DNA of 64,000 bases, taken from assembly GCA_021773835.1 (NCBI GenBank), contig JAJFJQ010000066.1, positions 248,001-312,000 on the forward strand, given 5' to 3'. Positions 44,656-53,934 of the stretch are shown here, one piece after another (the stretch's first letter is position 1; each line of letters opens with the position of its first letter). Source of the DNA: Gammaproteobacteria bacterium. GTDB taxonomy: Bacteria; Pseudomonadota; Gammaproteobacteria; Ga0077536. A program made the position numbers and the translations under genes. The notes beneath the pieces were generated by a model. It was not told where the DNA came from, made no database searches, and saw only the letters and a program-made list of their open reading frames with translations.

Positions 44656-45333
44656 TCAAATATTTGAATGTAACCCGAAGGTCGGGTCACCTTCGCTTTC
44701 GAGCCAATGCGGTGGCCAGGTTTGCTGTACCGAATCCAAGGACAAGGCGCGCTCGCAATACGCCGCGAGATTGCTCAGTCCTCGCTCAACATAGTTGAAA
44801 CCAAATCGGCGCATGTACAACAGCATCGGTATCAGGAATAGATCTGATTGTGTCGGCTGGGTATCACTCACTAACCACCGCCGGCCAGTCAAGTAGGTTT
44901 CCCAGCGCGAGAATTCATCAACCAAGGGTTGCGCAAGTTCCGCAAGGTAGCGTAGGTCCCATTGGTCGCGACGTAACGCGCTAGAATAAGAGGTGTAGGA
45001 AATCGCAGGATCGGCGGCGGGATAGATATAGCCAGTTTCGAATCTTCGCGTTAAGTCCAGTGCTTGGTCTTCGCACCCGCTAGGTAGCAACGGTACGTCA
45101 CAGTAATTGCGTTCAAGATAGTCCACGATTGCGTGTGCCTCATAGATCACGAGGCCGCCATCGCGTAGCAGCGGAACTTTTCCGCGCGGATTCATCGCTA
45201 GATACTCTGGCGTTTTGTTATCACCAGACGAAAACGACAGCTGGGTCGACTGGTGTTCCAGCTTTTTCTCTTTCAAGGCAAGTTGAACCGGCCACGCCAT
45301 CGGGCTGCCGGACGCCCAGAAAATTTCGCGCAT
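44656..45333 (-). CDS. Glutathione S-transferase
   Basis: A 225-residue GST-like protein. MREIFWASGSPMAWPVQLALKEKKL places Ser-Pro at the active site, TPEYLAMNPRGKVPLLRDGGLVIYEAHAIVDYLE carries the cis-Pro and the glutathione-binding Glu-Ala-His-Ala variant of the ESxA motif. The C-terminal domain has QPTQSDLFLIPMLLYM. It is divergent from tetR, and the 40-bp palindrome lies 32 bases before its start. It may modify the compound that the regulator senses. Confidence 0.9.
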   Translation of the reverse strand: MREIFWASGSPMAWPVQLALKEKKLEHQSTQLSFSSGDNKTPEYLAMNPRGKVPLLRDGGLVIYEAHAIVDYLERNYCDVPLLPSGCEDQALDLTRRFETGYIYPAADPAISYTSYSSALRRDQWDLRYLAELAQPLVDEFSRWETYLTGRRWLVSDTQPTQSDLFLIPMLLYMRRFGFNYVERGLSNLAAYCERALSLDSVQQTWPPHWLESEGDPTFGLHSNI

Positions 45334-45364
45334 TCTACTATCTCGCTAATGGAGCGTGATCGAT

Positions 45365-45404
45365 GTTACCGTATATTGGACCTATAGGTCCAATATACGG
45401 TAAC
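45365..45404. promoter_or_regulatory. Perfect 40-bp palindrome between gst and tetR
   Basis: The half-site GTTACCGTATATTGGACCTA is followed by its exact reverse complement, with no mismatch and no spacer. The centre contains TTGGACC-TATA-GGTCCAA, the same core as the site at 44594-44615. It lies between the divergent gst (start 45333) and tetR. A TATAAT at 45436-45441 may be the tetR -10. A TetR-family operator controlling both directions is the simple reading. Its outer arms could bind a second dimer. Confidence 0.8.
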
Positions 45405-45470
45405 GAAAACGATATTTTGCGTCGTGAACTGCGACTATAATTCCCGGATACATTCGCGGTGATCGTGATT

Positions 45471-46064
45471 ATGGTCGGAAGAACAAGGGCATTCGATATA
45501 GACCTCGCAACTAAGGTTGCGATGGATCTATTTTGGGGCCAGGGATATGAAGCGACATCGCTACACGATCTGATCACGGCAACAGGTCTATCTAAAAGTA
45601 GCTTCTACCAAGCTTTCGGTAGCAAACACGCACTGTTCATCCGGTGTTTGAGCCATTACGAACAGGGCCTAGTTTCAGCCATGAAACGGATGCTAGACGA
45701 AGCATCGACTGGGTTCGGGTTTATCGAAGCGGTCCTTAGCTCAATTGCCGATGAAACTCGGGGGCCCTTGTCACGACGCGGTTGCTTGATTATGAACACC
45801 GCTAGCGAGTTTGCCCAAAGCGATCCGGCTATCGCTAAATGTATTAGTGGCGGGAATAAACGCTTGCGCTCGATTTTTAAGGCCGCGGTCGAGCGCGCTC
45901 AACGCGAGCACGATATACCTAAAAAATCGAACCCTGATAGCCTCGCGGAATACTTACTCACCTGTACTAGCGGACTCAAATCCATGATCAAAGCTGGAAG
46001 CTCCAAACGCTCGATACAAGACGTCAATACCGTGATCCTTGAGTCCCTTAAGAGTCGGATATAG
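45471..46064 (+). CDS. TetR/AcrR-family regulator
   Basis: About 197 residues from ATG 45471, 8 bases after a GGTGA ribosome-binding site; GTG 45459 is an in-frame alternative. Residues ~8-55 form the TetR helix-turn-helix: FDIDLATKVAMDLFWGQGYEATSLHDLITATGLSKSSFYQAFGSKHALF-type sequence. The rest is an all-helical ligand domain with GCLIMNTASEFA, common in repressors of reactive-electrophile and GST genes (AcuR/NemR-like). It likely represses itself and the two GSTs through the palindromes nearby and is released by an unknown small molecule. Confidence 0.92.
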   Translation: MVGRTRAFDIDLATKVAMDLFWGQGYEATSLHDLITATGLSKSSFYQAFGSKHALFIRCLSHYEQGLVSAMKRMLDEASTGFGFIEAVLSSIADETRGPLSRRGCLIMNTASEFAQSDPAIAKCISGGNKRLRSIFKAAVERAQREHDIPKKSNPDSLAEYLLTCTSGLKSMIKAGSSKRSIQDVNTVILESLKSRI

Positions 46065-46147
46065 GTGTCACGGCCTTCAACGCCATGATGGCGTAACGAA
46101 AAGCTTTTGCAGTTTTTCGGTAATACGACACGTATGGATCACCGCAT

Positions 46148-46534
46148 ATGACTATCCGCATTAAACGCCTCGGCAGCGACCGAGATACGAACGAAGGCAT
46201 CCGCATTGGAACCGTCAGACGTCCGCCGCGAGGATTACGAAAAGAGGAGTTCGCAGCTAAGAATATATACGACGTTTGGTTTCCAAACCTGTCACCAAGC
46301 CAAGACCTATTAAAGCAATTCTTCCCGCTGGAGACCGACAAAGACTGGAAAGTGTTCAAACGACGCTTTTTAGCGGAAATGAAACAACCCGGGCCATCCC
46401 GTGACCTTGACCTACTGGCGGCGCTCTCGCATCAAACAAACTTCTCGGTCGGATGTTACTGCGAGGATGAATCTCGCTGCCATCGATCGATCCTGCGAGA
46501 ACTTCTCGAACTTAGGGGCGCCGAGGTCAAATAG
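46148..46534 (+). CDS. DUF488 family protein
   Basis: A 128-residue protein of the DUF488 family: RIKRLGSDRDTNEGIRIGTVRRPPRGL at the start, IYDVWFPNLSPSQ in the middle and the diagnostic SVGCYCEDESRCHRSILRELL near the end, with conserved Cys and His. The biochemical role is not known. It starts 83 bases after tetR and precedes the membrane carrier gene by 17 bases, so it may form an operon with it. Confidence 0.88.
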   Translation: MTIRIKRLGSDRDTNEGIRIGTVRRPPRGLRKEEFAAKNIYDVWFPNLSPSQDLLKQFFPLETDKDWKVFKRRFLAEMKQPGPSRDLDLLAALSHQTNFSVGCYCEDESRCHRSILRELLELRGAEVK

Positions 46535-46551
46535 GGACCGCCTGCTTCATT

Positions 46552-47655
46552 ATGATGAAGTCCGTTGGAAAGTGCGTTCGGATCTACCTGGTCCCAGGCG
46601 CTGTATTTCAGTCGATTGTCGTCGGCGGCGGCTATGGCACGGGCCGCGAGATCGTCGAGTATTTCACCCGGCTCGGCCCGCATGGCGGTCTGCTTGCCCT
46701 ACTTGTTGCATTAACTGTATTCGCGCTGGTGCTGTCGTTGACCTTCGAGATCGGCCGTCGTTTCAATGCCTATGACCACCGTGCGTTGTTCCAGATCCTG
46801 CTCGGAAAAGCGTGGTTTGTATACGAAGTCATTGGTTTTTTTATGTTGATGCTGGTCTTCGCAGTTGTGATCGCTGCGGCCACCGGCGTGTTGAAAGACA
46901 GCTTCGACCTACCCCCTTGGGTTGGCATGGTGTTGGTATTTGGGTTAGTCGGCGTGCTGGAGTTTTTCGGGCGCGAGACGGTAATGCGAGTCCTGGCATT
47001 TTGGTCGCTACTGCTTTACGCCGTGTTCGTCACCTTCCTCGTTAAAGTCTTTGATGCAATCCCGGAAGCAATAGCATCGGCTTTCGCAGCCGGTGGGATC
47101 GAAAATGGCTGGGCGATTTCAGGCTTCCTGTACGCGATGTATAACTTAATGGCGGCGCCGATGATCCTATACGTAGCGCGTGACTTTGAGACCCGCCGAC
47201 AAGCGGTCGGTGCGGGAATGATCGCCGCTGTCATCGTAATCGTGCCGGCAGTCATCTTCCACGTGGCCTTCAGTGGCGCTGAAGATAACGCCATCACCGC
47301 AGAGATCCCGGTTTACGTGATGATGAGCACCTATTCGATGGGGCTTCTTACTATCGCGTTTACGGTCATGCTCTTCGGTACGCTGATAGAAACAGGTGCT
47401 GGGATCCTCCAAGGCGTCAACGAGCGTATTGACAGTCAACGCAAAGACAAAGGCCGGCAACCACTAGGCCGTTGGGGCCATACCAGTGTCGCCATGGGCT
47501 TTATGGGACTCGCACTCGCGATTGCCTCCGTCGGTATTATCGATCTAATAGCAAAGGGTTACGGCACCATGGCTTGGGGCTTCTTTGCGGTTTATTTCAT
47601 TCCTTTGGTGACAATCGGCGTGTGGAAGCTCGTGCGCTCCGACCCTGACCCCTAG
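46552..47655 (+). CDS. YkvI-like multi-pass membrane carrier
   Basis: A 367-residue protein with about ten transmembrane helices and little else. The beginning VPGAVFQSIVVGGGYGTGREIVEYFTRLGPHGG is the hallmark of the YkvI family of putative sodium-coupled (LeuT-like) carriers. Later segments include PAVIFHVAFSGAEDN. The substrate is unknown. Its stop codon shares the four bases CTAG with the stop of the convergent aldo/keto reductase gene. Confidence 0.85.
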   Translation: MMKSVGKCVRIYLVPGAVFQSIVVGGGYGTGREIVEYFTRLGPHGGLLALLVALTVFALVLSLTFEIGRRFNAYDHRALFQILLGKAWFVYEVIGFFMLMLVFAVVIAAATGVLKDSFDLPPWVGMVLVFGLVGVLEFFGRETVMRVLAFWSLLLYAVFVTFLVKVFDAIPEAIASAFAAGGIENGWAISGFLYAMYNLMAAPMILYVARDFETRRQAVGAGMIAAVIVIVPAVIFHVAFSGAEDNAITAEIPVYVMMSTYSMGLLTIAFTVMLFGTLIETGAGILQGVNERIDSQRKDKGRQPLGRWGHTSVAMGFMGLALAIASVGIIDLIAKGYGTMAWGFFAVYFIPLVTIGVWKLVRSDPDP

Positions 47656-48572
47656 CCCGGCAAGCCATCGTAGTACTTGGCCATCCGCAGGCGCATCGCC
47701 GGATCCGGTAGTCGGCCTGATTGTGCGCCCATGTTTTCAATCATGTGATCGACCCTAGACGTCGCCGGTATGGCGCAGGTGACAGCGCGATGCGAGACAA
47801 CAAACTTCAGTAAAAACTGCGCCCAATTATTGCAATCGAATTCCACCGCCCATGCCGGCAAAGGCTGTCCGCGCACCCGATCGAACACCCGCGAGCGCTT
47901 AAACGGGCGATTGATGATCACGCCAATGCGTCGCTCTAGTGCAAGTGGTAGTAGGCGTTGCGAGGCCTCACGGTCAGCAATGTTGTAGGTGAACTGAACG
48001 AAATCGATCACGCCGGTTTCCATCATTTGTTCGAGTTCTGCATGACGCCGTCCGTGGGACGTTGTGACACCGATATACTTCACCCGTCCTTCAGCCTTCC
48101 ACTGTTTCAACGTCTCAAGATGCGTAGTGACATCGACCAGGTTGTGTACCTGCATCAGATCAAAGCCGTCCAGCCCCCATAAATCCGCCGAGTTTTTCAT
48201 CTGCCGCTCACCCAGCCAACGACCACGGGTCCACACTTTGGTCGCCGCGAATAATGACGATGGATACCCCAGTTCCGCCAGACAGTGGCCGATAGACTGC
48301 TGCGAGGTACCGTACATCGGGGATGAGTCGATCATCGCTCCGCCGCGGGCAAAAAATTCTGCTAACACCTTGACCCGGATCGCCAGCGCGTGGGGGTCGC
48401 CGGCCGTATCGAAGGTCAACCACGAGCCCATGCCGATCACCGGTATACGCTCCTGGGTACCGGGAAGTTGGCGCGAAACCAAGGTCTTAGAGGACTTCGC
48501 ATGCGCCGCGCGTACGCTCAATGGGATAGAGAGGGCAGCCGCCGAGATCAGGAATTTACGTCGTTGCCACAT
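47652..48572 (-). CDS. Aldo/keto reductase with twin-arginine signal
   Basis: A 306-residue protein. The N-terminus MWQRRKFLISAAALSIPLS...AHA looks like a Tat signal, so the folded enzyme may be exported. The AKR core keeps the tetrad: Asp and Tyr in AMIDSSPMYG, Lys in ATKVWTR and His in MQVHN. NAD(P)H supply in the periplasm would be a problem; similar Tat-signalled AKR proteins are common, and their function is unclear. It converges with the YkvI-like gene with a 4-base overlap. Confidence 0.88.
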   Translation of the reverse strand: MWQRRKFLISAAALSIPLSVRAAHAKSSKTLVSRQLPGTQERIPVIGMGSWLTFDTAGDPHALAIRVKVLAEFFARGGAMIDSSPMYGTSQQSIGHCLAELGYPSSLFAATKVWTRGRWLGERQMKNSADLWGLDGFDLMQVHNLVDVTTHLETLKQWKAEGRVKYIGVTTSHGRRHAELEQMMETGVIDFVQFTYNIADREASQRLLPLALERRIGVIINRPFKRSRVFDRVRGQPLPAWAVEFDCNNWAQFLLKFVVSHRAVTCAIPATSRVDHMIENMGAQSGRLPDPAMRLRMAKYYDGLPG

Positions 48573-48710
48573 ACCTTTAGTTTAGCTAGAAGCGGTCTAA
48601 TAACCACCGATCGCGACGACACAACAGTTTCGCGCATAATAGACATTGTCGTTGCCACGGACCGGCCGCGATATTGGACTAAAACTAAAAATATCTAGCG
48701 AGAGAACGAT

Positions 48711-50735
48711 ATGCCCAACCTCCGCGTCGCCGTCGATATCGGCGGTACCTTTACAGATATCTGCGTGCTCGATGAGACCTCTGGCGCGTTAAAGATTGCC
48801 AAAGTCCCGTCGACCGAAGATCCGATTGACGCCGCGCTGAGTGGCGTTGGAAAACTCGGGGTGGACTTAAGCGACGTTAGCCTGTTTGCGCATGGCACGA
48901 CCGTGGCCACCAATGCACTCATTACGCGACGCTTGCCACCGACTGCAATGGTCACCACGGAAGGTTTTCGTGACGTTATAGAGATCGGAAACTCGACCAA
49001 GGAAGACTTGTGGGACGCCTACGACGATAACCCCCCACCGTATATTCGACGACGCGATCGGTTGACTTTCGTAGAGAGGACAAGCTCATACGGTGAGGTC
49101 GAGGTTGGTATCGACAAGGAAGCGGCGGTTCAACTCGCCATGAAGATTAAACGACGCGGCTACAAGTCGGTGGCCGTGTGCTTTATGAATTCGTTTGCAA
49201 ATCCGGCGAACGAGCGCGAAATGAAGCGCATACTGGAAGAAGCATTACCCGAAGTCGCGGTGTCGAATTCGGCCGACGTTCTGTGCGAGATGTTCGAACA
49301 CGACCGCTTCTCAACCGCTGTTGTAAATGCCGTACTGCAACCCGTCGTCGGCGAATACGCTGTACGGATGCAAGACCGGCTAAGCAACGGCGGCTATTCC
49401 AGCGACTTATTACTGTTGCATTCCGGCGGCGGCGTCATGACCCCCAAAACCATTGATCGTCATGGTGCGCGTTTGGCCGGCTCAGGCATCGCTGCCGGCG
49501 CCGTTGCCTCAAAATACATCGCCAACCTGTGTGGCTTTGAAAATTCGATTGGATTCGACATGGGTGGCACCAGCACTGACGTTTCCCTAGTCTTCGAAGG
49601 AAGGCCTAGCTTGACGCGCGAATGGGTAATCGAATATGGGCACCCGATCTGCTTTCCAAGTATCGACGTTAAGACGATCGGGGCTGGCGGTGGCTCGATC
49701 GCCTGGATCGATGAGGCCGGCTCGCTGCGTAATGGTCCTCAGTCCGCTGGCGCCCGACCCGGGCCCGCGTGTTACGGACAAGGCGGGGAACATCCGACTA
49801 ATACAGACGCCAATATCGTCCTGGGTCGACTTGGCGCCGGACTCGCCGGCGGTGATCTTGGGCTCGACGTTACACTCGCCGAAGGCGCTATCGCAACGCA
49901 CATTACCGCGTCGCTTGGACTCGACACTGTCGCCGCCGCGAAGGCCATCATCGACGTCGCCAACGCCAATATGGCCGATGCGATCCGACTCGTGTCGATT
50001 ATGCGTGGCTACGATCCGCGTGACTTTGCGCTGGTAGCGTTTGGCGGGGCCGGCTCCTTACATGGGGTTGCGCTTGCGCGTGACCTGTCGATTCCGACCG
50101 TGATAGTGCCGCCGAACCCCGGCGTCACCTCGGCACTGGGTTGCCTATTGGTCGACATCCAGCACGACCTCACGGCGGTGCATATTGTTGATACGACCGA
50201 GGCCGAACCAGCAACCATCGAGGCCGCGTTTAGCGAACTTGAAACCGAAGCACACCAACGACTCGAGCACGAAGGCGTGGCCCCGTCAGATCGCATCATG
50301 CAACGCACCATCGATATGCGCTATGGCGGACAATGGCGCGCGCTGTCGATTCCTGTACCGGCACCCTTCACGTCGGTTGCAACAGCCATTGATGATTTCG
50401 AGCAGGCGCATCTGCGTGAGTACAACTACAAACGTGATGGTGCGCCACTCGAGATCTTTCGCCTAAACGTCACCGCAATCGGAGTCTCACCAAAGGCAGA
50501 GCTGCAACACTTCGAGCCAATGACAGCCGAGGTCGCCCCAGTAACAAGCCGACAAGTCGTGTTTGATGACGTCGAGCAAGCGTTAACAACACCAATCTAT
50601 AACCGTGAAAGCCTGCATTCAGGATTCTCGATCGAAGGTCCGTGCATCATCGAGCAACTTGACGCCACGACAGTCGTTCCTCCGCAGGCGACGGTAACGG
50701 TTGACCCGTGGCTCAATCTCATTATCAGCGTGTAG
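48711..50735 (+). CDS. hyuA: Hydantoinase A / N-methylhydantoinase A-type ATPase subunit
   Basis: A 674-residue protein of the HyuA/oxoprolinase N-terminal family. The actin-like ATP fold shows RVAVDIGGTFTDICVLDE at the start, HGTTVATNALITRR, FMNSFANPANERE, GFDMGGTSTDVSLV and VAFGGAGSLHGVALA. With HyuB it opens hydantoins, 5-oxoproline or related cyclic amides at the cost of ATP (or carboxylates, as in acetone carboxylase relatives). HyuB follows after 9 bases. Confidence 0.93.
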   Translation: MPNLRVAVDIGGTFTDICVLDETSGALKIAKVPSTEDPIDAALSGVGKLGVDLSDVSLFAHGTTVATNALITRRLPPTAMVTTEGFRDVIEIGNSTKEDLWDAYDDNPPPYIRRRDRLTFVERTSSYGEVEVGIDKEAAVQLAMKIKRRGYKSVAVCFMNSFANPANEREMKRILEEALPEVAVSNSADVLCEMFEHDRFSTAVVNAVLQPVVGEYAVRMQDRLSNGGYSSDLLLLHSGGGVMTPKTIDRHGARLAGSGIAAGAVASKYIANLCGFENSIGFDMGGTSTDVSLVFEGRPSLTREWVIEYGHPICFPSIDVKTIGAGGGSIAWIDEAGSLRNGPQSAGARPGPACYGQGGEHPTNTDANIVLGRLGAGLAGGDLGLDVTLAEGAIATHITASLGLDTVAAAKAIIDVANANMADAIRLVSIMRGYDPRDFALVAFGGAGSLHGVALARDLSIPTVIVPPNPGVTSALGCLLVDIQHDLTAVHIVDTTEAEPATIEAAFSELETEAHQRLEHEGVAPSDRIMQRTIDMRYGGQWRALSIPVPAPFTSVATAIDDFEQAHLREYNYKRDGAPLEIFRLNVTAIGVSPKAELQHFEPMTAEVAPVTSRQVVFDDVEQALTTPIYNRESLHSGFSIEGPCIIEQLDATTVVPPQATVTVDPWLNLIISV

Positions 50736-50744
50736 GAAAAGACT

Positions 50745-52706
50745 ATGGACGATAAAGTCAATCTCACTTCCAGTCTCGATCCAGTCACTTTCGAGGTTCT
50801 GCGCAACGCCTTCGTTACCGTTGTCGATCAAATGGCCGAGCAGGTGCGTCGTACCTGCTACTCCTTCGTTGTCTACAACCGGGATTTTTCTAATGCCTTA
50901 TGCGACGCCAACGGCAACACCGTGGCGCAAGGTAACCAAGACCTCGCGGCCCATGTCGGCACCCTGCATTACACCTGTAAGGCGGTGATCGCTGAATTCG
51001 GGGACGACGTCCATGATGGTGACGTCTTTCTCGTCAACGATCCCTATGTTGGCGGCACCCATTTCAGCGACACGCGCGTATTGGTGCCTATCTTCGTCGG
51101 CGGTGAACTCATCGCGTGGAGCCAAGCGAACGGTCACTGGGCCGACATGGGCGGCAGCGTACCGGGGTCCTTCGATGTGTCCGCCCGCGACATGTTCAAG
51201 GAAGGGATCCGAGTACCCCCGGTCAAGATCTGGCGCCGCGGTGAATACTGTGGGGATGTCGCAAAATTGATCGCCAAAAACACCCGTGATCCAGACGCCA
51301 TCATTGGTGACATGGATGCGCAAACCCAAGCATGCAAGATCGCCGAGCGTGAGATCCAACGGCTGGCGGAAAAGTACGGCTTGGAGACCATCAAAACCGC
51401 CTTCGCCGACGTGCAAGATTATGTTGAACGTGCGGTGCGTCGACGCCTCTCGGAATTGCCGGACGGTTCATGGGAGACGGTCGATTATGTCGACCAGGAT
51501 CCGACGGCTACCGAAGGCATGATCCCGATCCGAGTCAAGATGACCATCACCGATGACGCAGTGGAATTCGACCTCGCGGGATCGCACCCGACCATCGGTT
51601 CGATGTACAACTGCGCCTACGGCGGCACGTTTGCGGCGATCGTCGCGGGTATGAAAACCTTCTTTCCCGAGATCCCGCTAAATTCCGGCCTGTATCGTAC
51701 GGTGACCGTTTCCGCACCGCAGAACAGCATCATCAGTGCCGAGTGGCCGGTCGCAGTATCCGGTTTTGTGATGCCATTCGAGAAGATCATGAATTCAATC
51801 TTCGAGCTCTTCTCGATCATCATGCCAGAGCGTGCAATGGCCTGCGCATTCAACATCGAATACCTGCAAACCGGCGGCCTTGATGCGCGCACCGACCAAC
51901 GTCCTTATTTCATGCTCTACGACTGGCTCGCCGGCGGTTGGGGTGGACGTAATGGGAAGGACGGCTTGAGTGCGACCGCGGCATGCTTTGGTGTCGGACT
52001 CATGATTCAACCGGTCGAAGGCCAGGAGCGTATGAGCCCGGTGCGCACCGATCGCTTTGAGATGGTCACCGACAGTGGCGGCCCTGGCGAATTCCGTGGT
52101 GGCGTTGGCCTCGATAAGGCCGGCACCTTGCTGGAAGTGGAGAATTGCGTCTTTTCATATTTTTGCGATCGCGAACGCTCCGTTGTGTGGGGCATTGAAG
52201 GCGGCCTACCTTCGCGACCGCACGGACTGTGGTTGGAACAGGACGGCAAAGCTGAGTTTCTTGGCGCAGTGTTTTCGGATGTTCCGGTGCGCAATGGCGC
52301 AAAGTTCTGGCGCGGCACTGCTGGGGGCGGCGGTTACGGCGATCCCCTGAAGCGGGATCCGAACAAGGTGTTGCTCGATGTGGAAGACGATTACGTTTCC
52401 GTAGAACGAGCTGAGCGGGATTATGGCGTGGTTATCCAGATAATCGATGAAGAACTTGGCGAGTATGCGGTGGATGAAGCGGCGACTACCGATGCGCGCC
52501 AGGAGATTGCCGCCCAGCGCAAAGGATGGCTCGAAGAAGATCCCGAAACAGTCGCCGCGCGCTTTAGAGACGGTGACATCGACATGTACGATGTTATTCG
52601 GCGCTACGGTGTGATCTGCGATTGGGGAACCGGGGAACTACTCCCCAACTCAACGCGAGACTATCGCGCGTCGATGCAGCGGCGCAGCGTCCCGAATTGG
52701 GCTTGA
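50745..52706 (+). CDS. hyuB: Hydantoinase B / N-methylhydantoinase B subunit
   Basis: A 653-residue HyuB protein: DPVTFEVLRNAFVTVVDQMAEQVRRTCYS at the start, DVFLVNDPYVGGTHFSDTRVL (conserved Asn-Asp-Pro-Tyr and His metal-site region), WADMGGSVPGSFD, SDSGGPGEFRGGVG-type TDSGGPGEFRGGVG, and a glycine-rich AGGGGYGDPLKRD near the C-terminus. It carries the catalytic metal site of the HyuAB complex. The C-terminal 100 residues are an extension with several acidic stretches. It is probably cotranscribed with hyuA, and a TRAP transporter follows. Confidence 0.93.
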   Translation: MDDKVNLTSSLDPVTFEVLRNAFVTVVDQMAEQVRRTCYSFVVYNRDFSNALCDANGNTVAQGNQDLAAHVGTLHYTCKAVIAEFGDDVHDGDVFLVNDPYVGGTHFSDTRVLVPIFVGGELIAWSQANGHWADMGGSVPGSFDVSARDMFKEGIRVPPVKIWRRGEYCGDVAKLIAKNTRDPDAIIGDMDAQTQACKIAEREIQRLAEKYGLETIKTAFADVQDYVERAVRRRLSELPDGSWETVDYVDQDPTATEGMIPIRVKMTITDDAVEFDLAGSHPTIGSMYNCAYGGTFAAIVAGMKTFFPEIPLNSGLYRTVTVSAPQNSIISAEWPVAVSGFVMPFEKIMNSIFELFSIIMPERAMACAFNIEYLQTGGLDARTDQRPYFMLYDWLAGGWGGRNGKDGLSATAACFGVGLMIQPVEGQERMSPVRTDRFEMVTDSGGPGEFRGGVGLDKAGTLLEVENCVFSYFCDRERSVVWGIEGGLPSRPHGLWLEQDGKAEFLGAVFSDVPVRNGAKFWRGTAGGGGYGDPLKRDPNKVLLDVEDDYVSVERAERDYGVVIQIIDEELGEYAVDEAATTDARQEIAAQRKGWLEEDPETVAARFRDGDIDMYDVIRRYGVICDWGTGELLPNSTRDYRASMQRRSVPNWA

Positions 52707-52838
52707 TCGGTTTCGGCGTAAACTGAGAATCGTCACCCGCCGGTTTGGCAACCGCTGCACTACGGGGTCACTACAGGTCACCTCCGGCAAATAACGATTT
52801 GTCACCTAGTAGGAGCCAAGATCCGCTCGAGGGTTGCT

Positions 52839-53918
52839 ATGTCTGTCACTAAGTGGGGCGTGATCGCGATCGCTATATTGCAATGCCATGCGACCGTAGC
52901 GCTTGGTAACAGTCTTATTGCTCGCAACGAGTTAACCATCGCTACCGTACACACGGTAAATATCCCATTTGTCAAAGAACTTAGAGATTTTTTCGCGCCC
53001 GAATTCAACCGCCGAATGCAAGCGCAAACGGGCGGCGCTGGCTATGAATGGATTGAGGCGTATGGGAGCGCACTGTTGAAGTGGCATAACGGCCTTGAGA
53101 CCGTTTCTATCGGCCTCACCGATTTTGGTTGGGTTGGTACGCTATGGGAACCAGCGAAAATGCCGCTGCAGAACATCACCTACTATCTACCCTTCATCAC
53201 CGACGACCTTGGGGTGCTGATGCGAACCTTAAACCAAATCCATCGGGACTTACCCGCTGCCCGACAAGCATGGACAAAGCATAACCAAGAGTTTCTGGCG
53301 GCGACGGGGATCGAGACCTACCATCTACTGACAAATTTCCCAGTCCATTCGCTCGACGATTTAAACGGCCGCAAAATTCTAGCACCCGGCTCATCAGCAG
53401 TCTGGTTAAAAGGCACCGGTGCGGTACCGGTGGACGGTGCCCTTACGACTTATTACACGCAACTCAAAACCGGCGTTGCAGACGGTGTTGTATCGATGGT
53501 GACCGGCGCCTACCCATACCGGATCCACGAAGTCGCACCATATCTCACCTTGGTTGGCATCGGTGCGCAGTTCGCCGGCGCGCTCAGCGTTAACCTTGAC
53601 CGCTGGAACCATTTCTCCGATGCGGAACGGTCGATTTTGCGTGAACTCGCCGATGAATACACCGATAGGAGCGCGGTCGCGGTCGAGGCACGCTATGCCA
53701 GCGCACTCGCGGCGATGGTCAAGGAGGGTGCGATTGTCGCCACCCTACCGCCGAGCGAAAAGCAAAGATGGATAGATGGCCTACCGGAGTACGGTAAGCA
53801 GTGGGTAGAACGTAACCAGGCGAAGGGCCTACCGGCCGACGAGATGCTACGGCTATTGATGGACGGGGTGCGCCGCGCCGGATTGCAACCACAACGCGAT
53901 TGGGACCATTACGAATGA
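52839..53918 (+). CDS. dctP: TRAP-type substrate-binding protein (DctP family)
   Basis: A 359-residue periplasmic binding protein with an N-terminal signal (SVTKWGVIAIAILQCHATVALG). DctP-family features are SLDDLNGRKILAPGSSAVWLKGTGAVPV with the conserved substrate-anchoring Arg region, and LKTGVADGVVSMVTGAYPYRIHEVAPYLTL. It would deliver an organic acid or amide to the permease encoded next. Being 132 bases after hyuB, it may bring the ring substrate to HyuAB. Confidence 0.9.
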   Translation: MSVTKWGVIAIAILQCHATVALGNSLIARNELTIATVHTVNIPFVKELRDFFAPEFNRRMQAQTGGAGYEWIEAYGSALLKWHNGLETVSIGLTDFGWVGTLWEPAKMPLQNITYYLPFITDDLGVLMRTLNQIHRDLPAARQAWTKHNQEFLAATGIETYHLLTNFPVHSLDDLNGRKILAPGSSAVWLKGTGAVPVDGALTTYYTQLKTGVADGVVSMVTGAYPYRIHEVAPYLTLVGIGAQFAGALSVNLDRWNHFSDAERSILRELADEYTDRSAVAVEARYASALAAMVKEGAIVATLPPSEKQRWIDGLPEYGKQWVERNQAKGLPADEMLRLLMDGVRRAGLQPQRDWDHYE

Positions 53919-53934
53919 ACCCTCGCAAGCGCTA

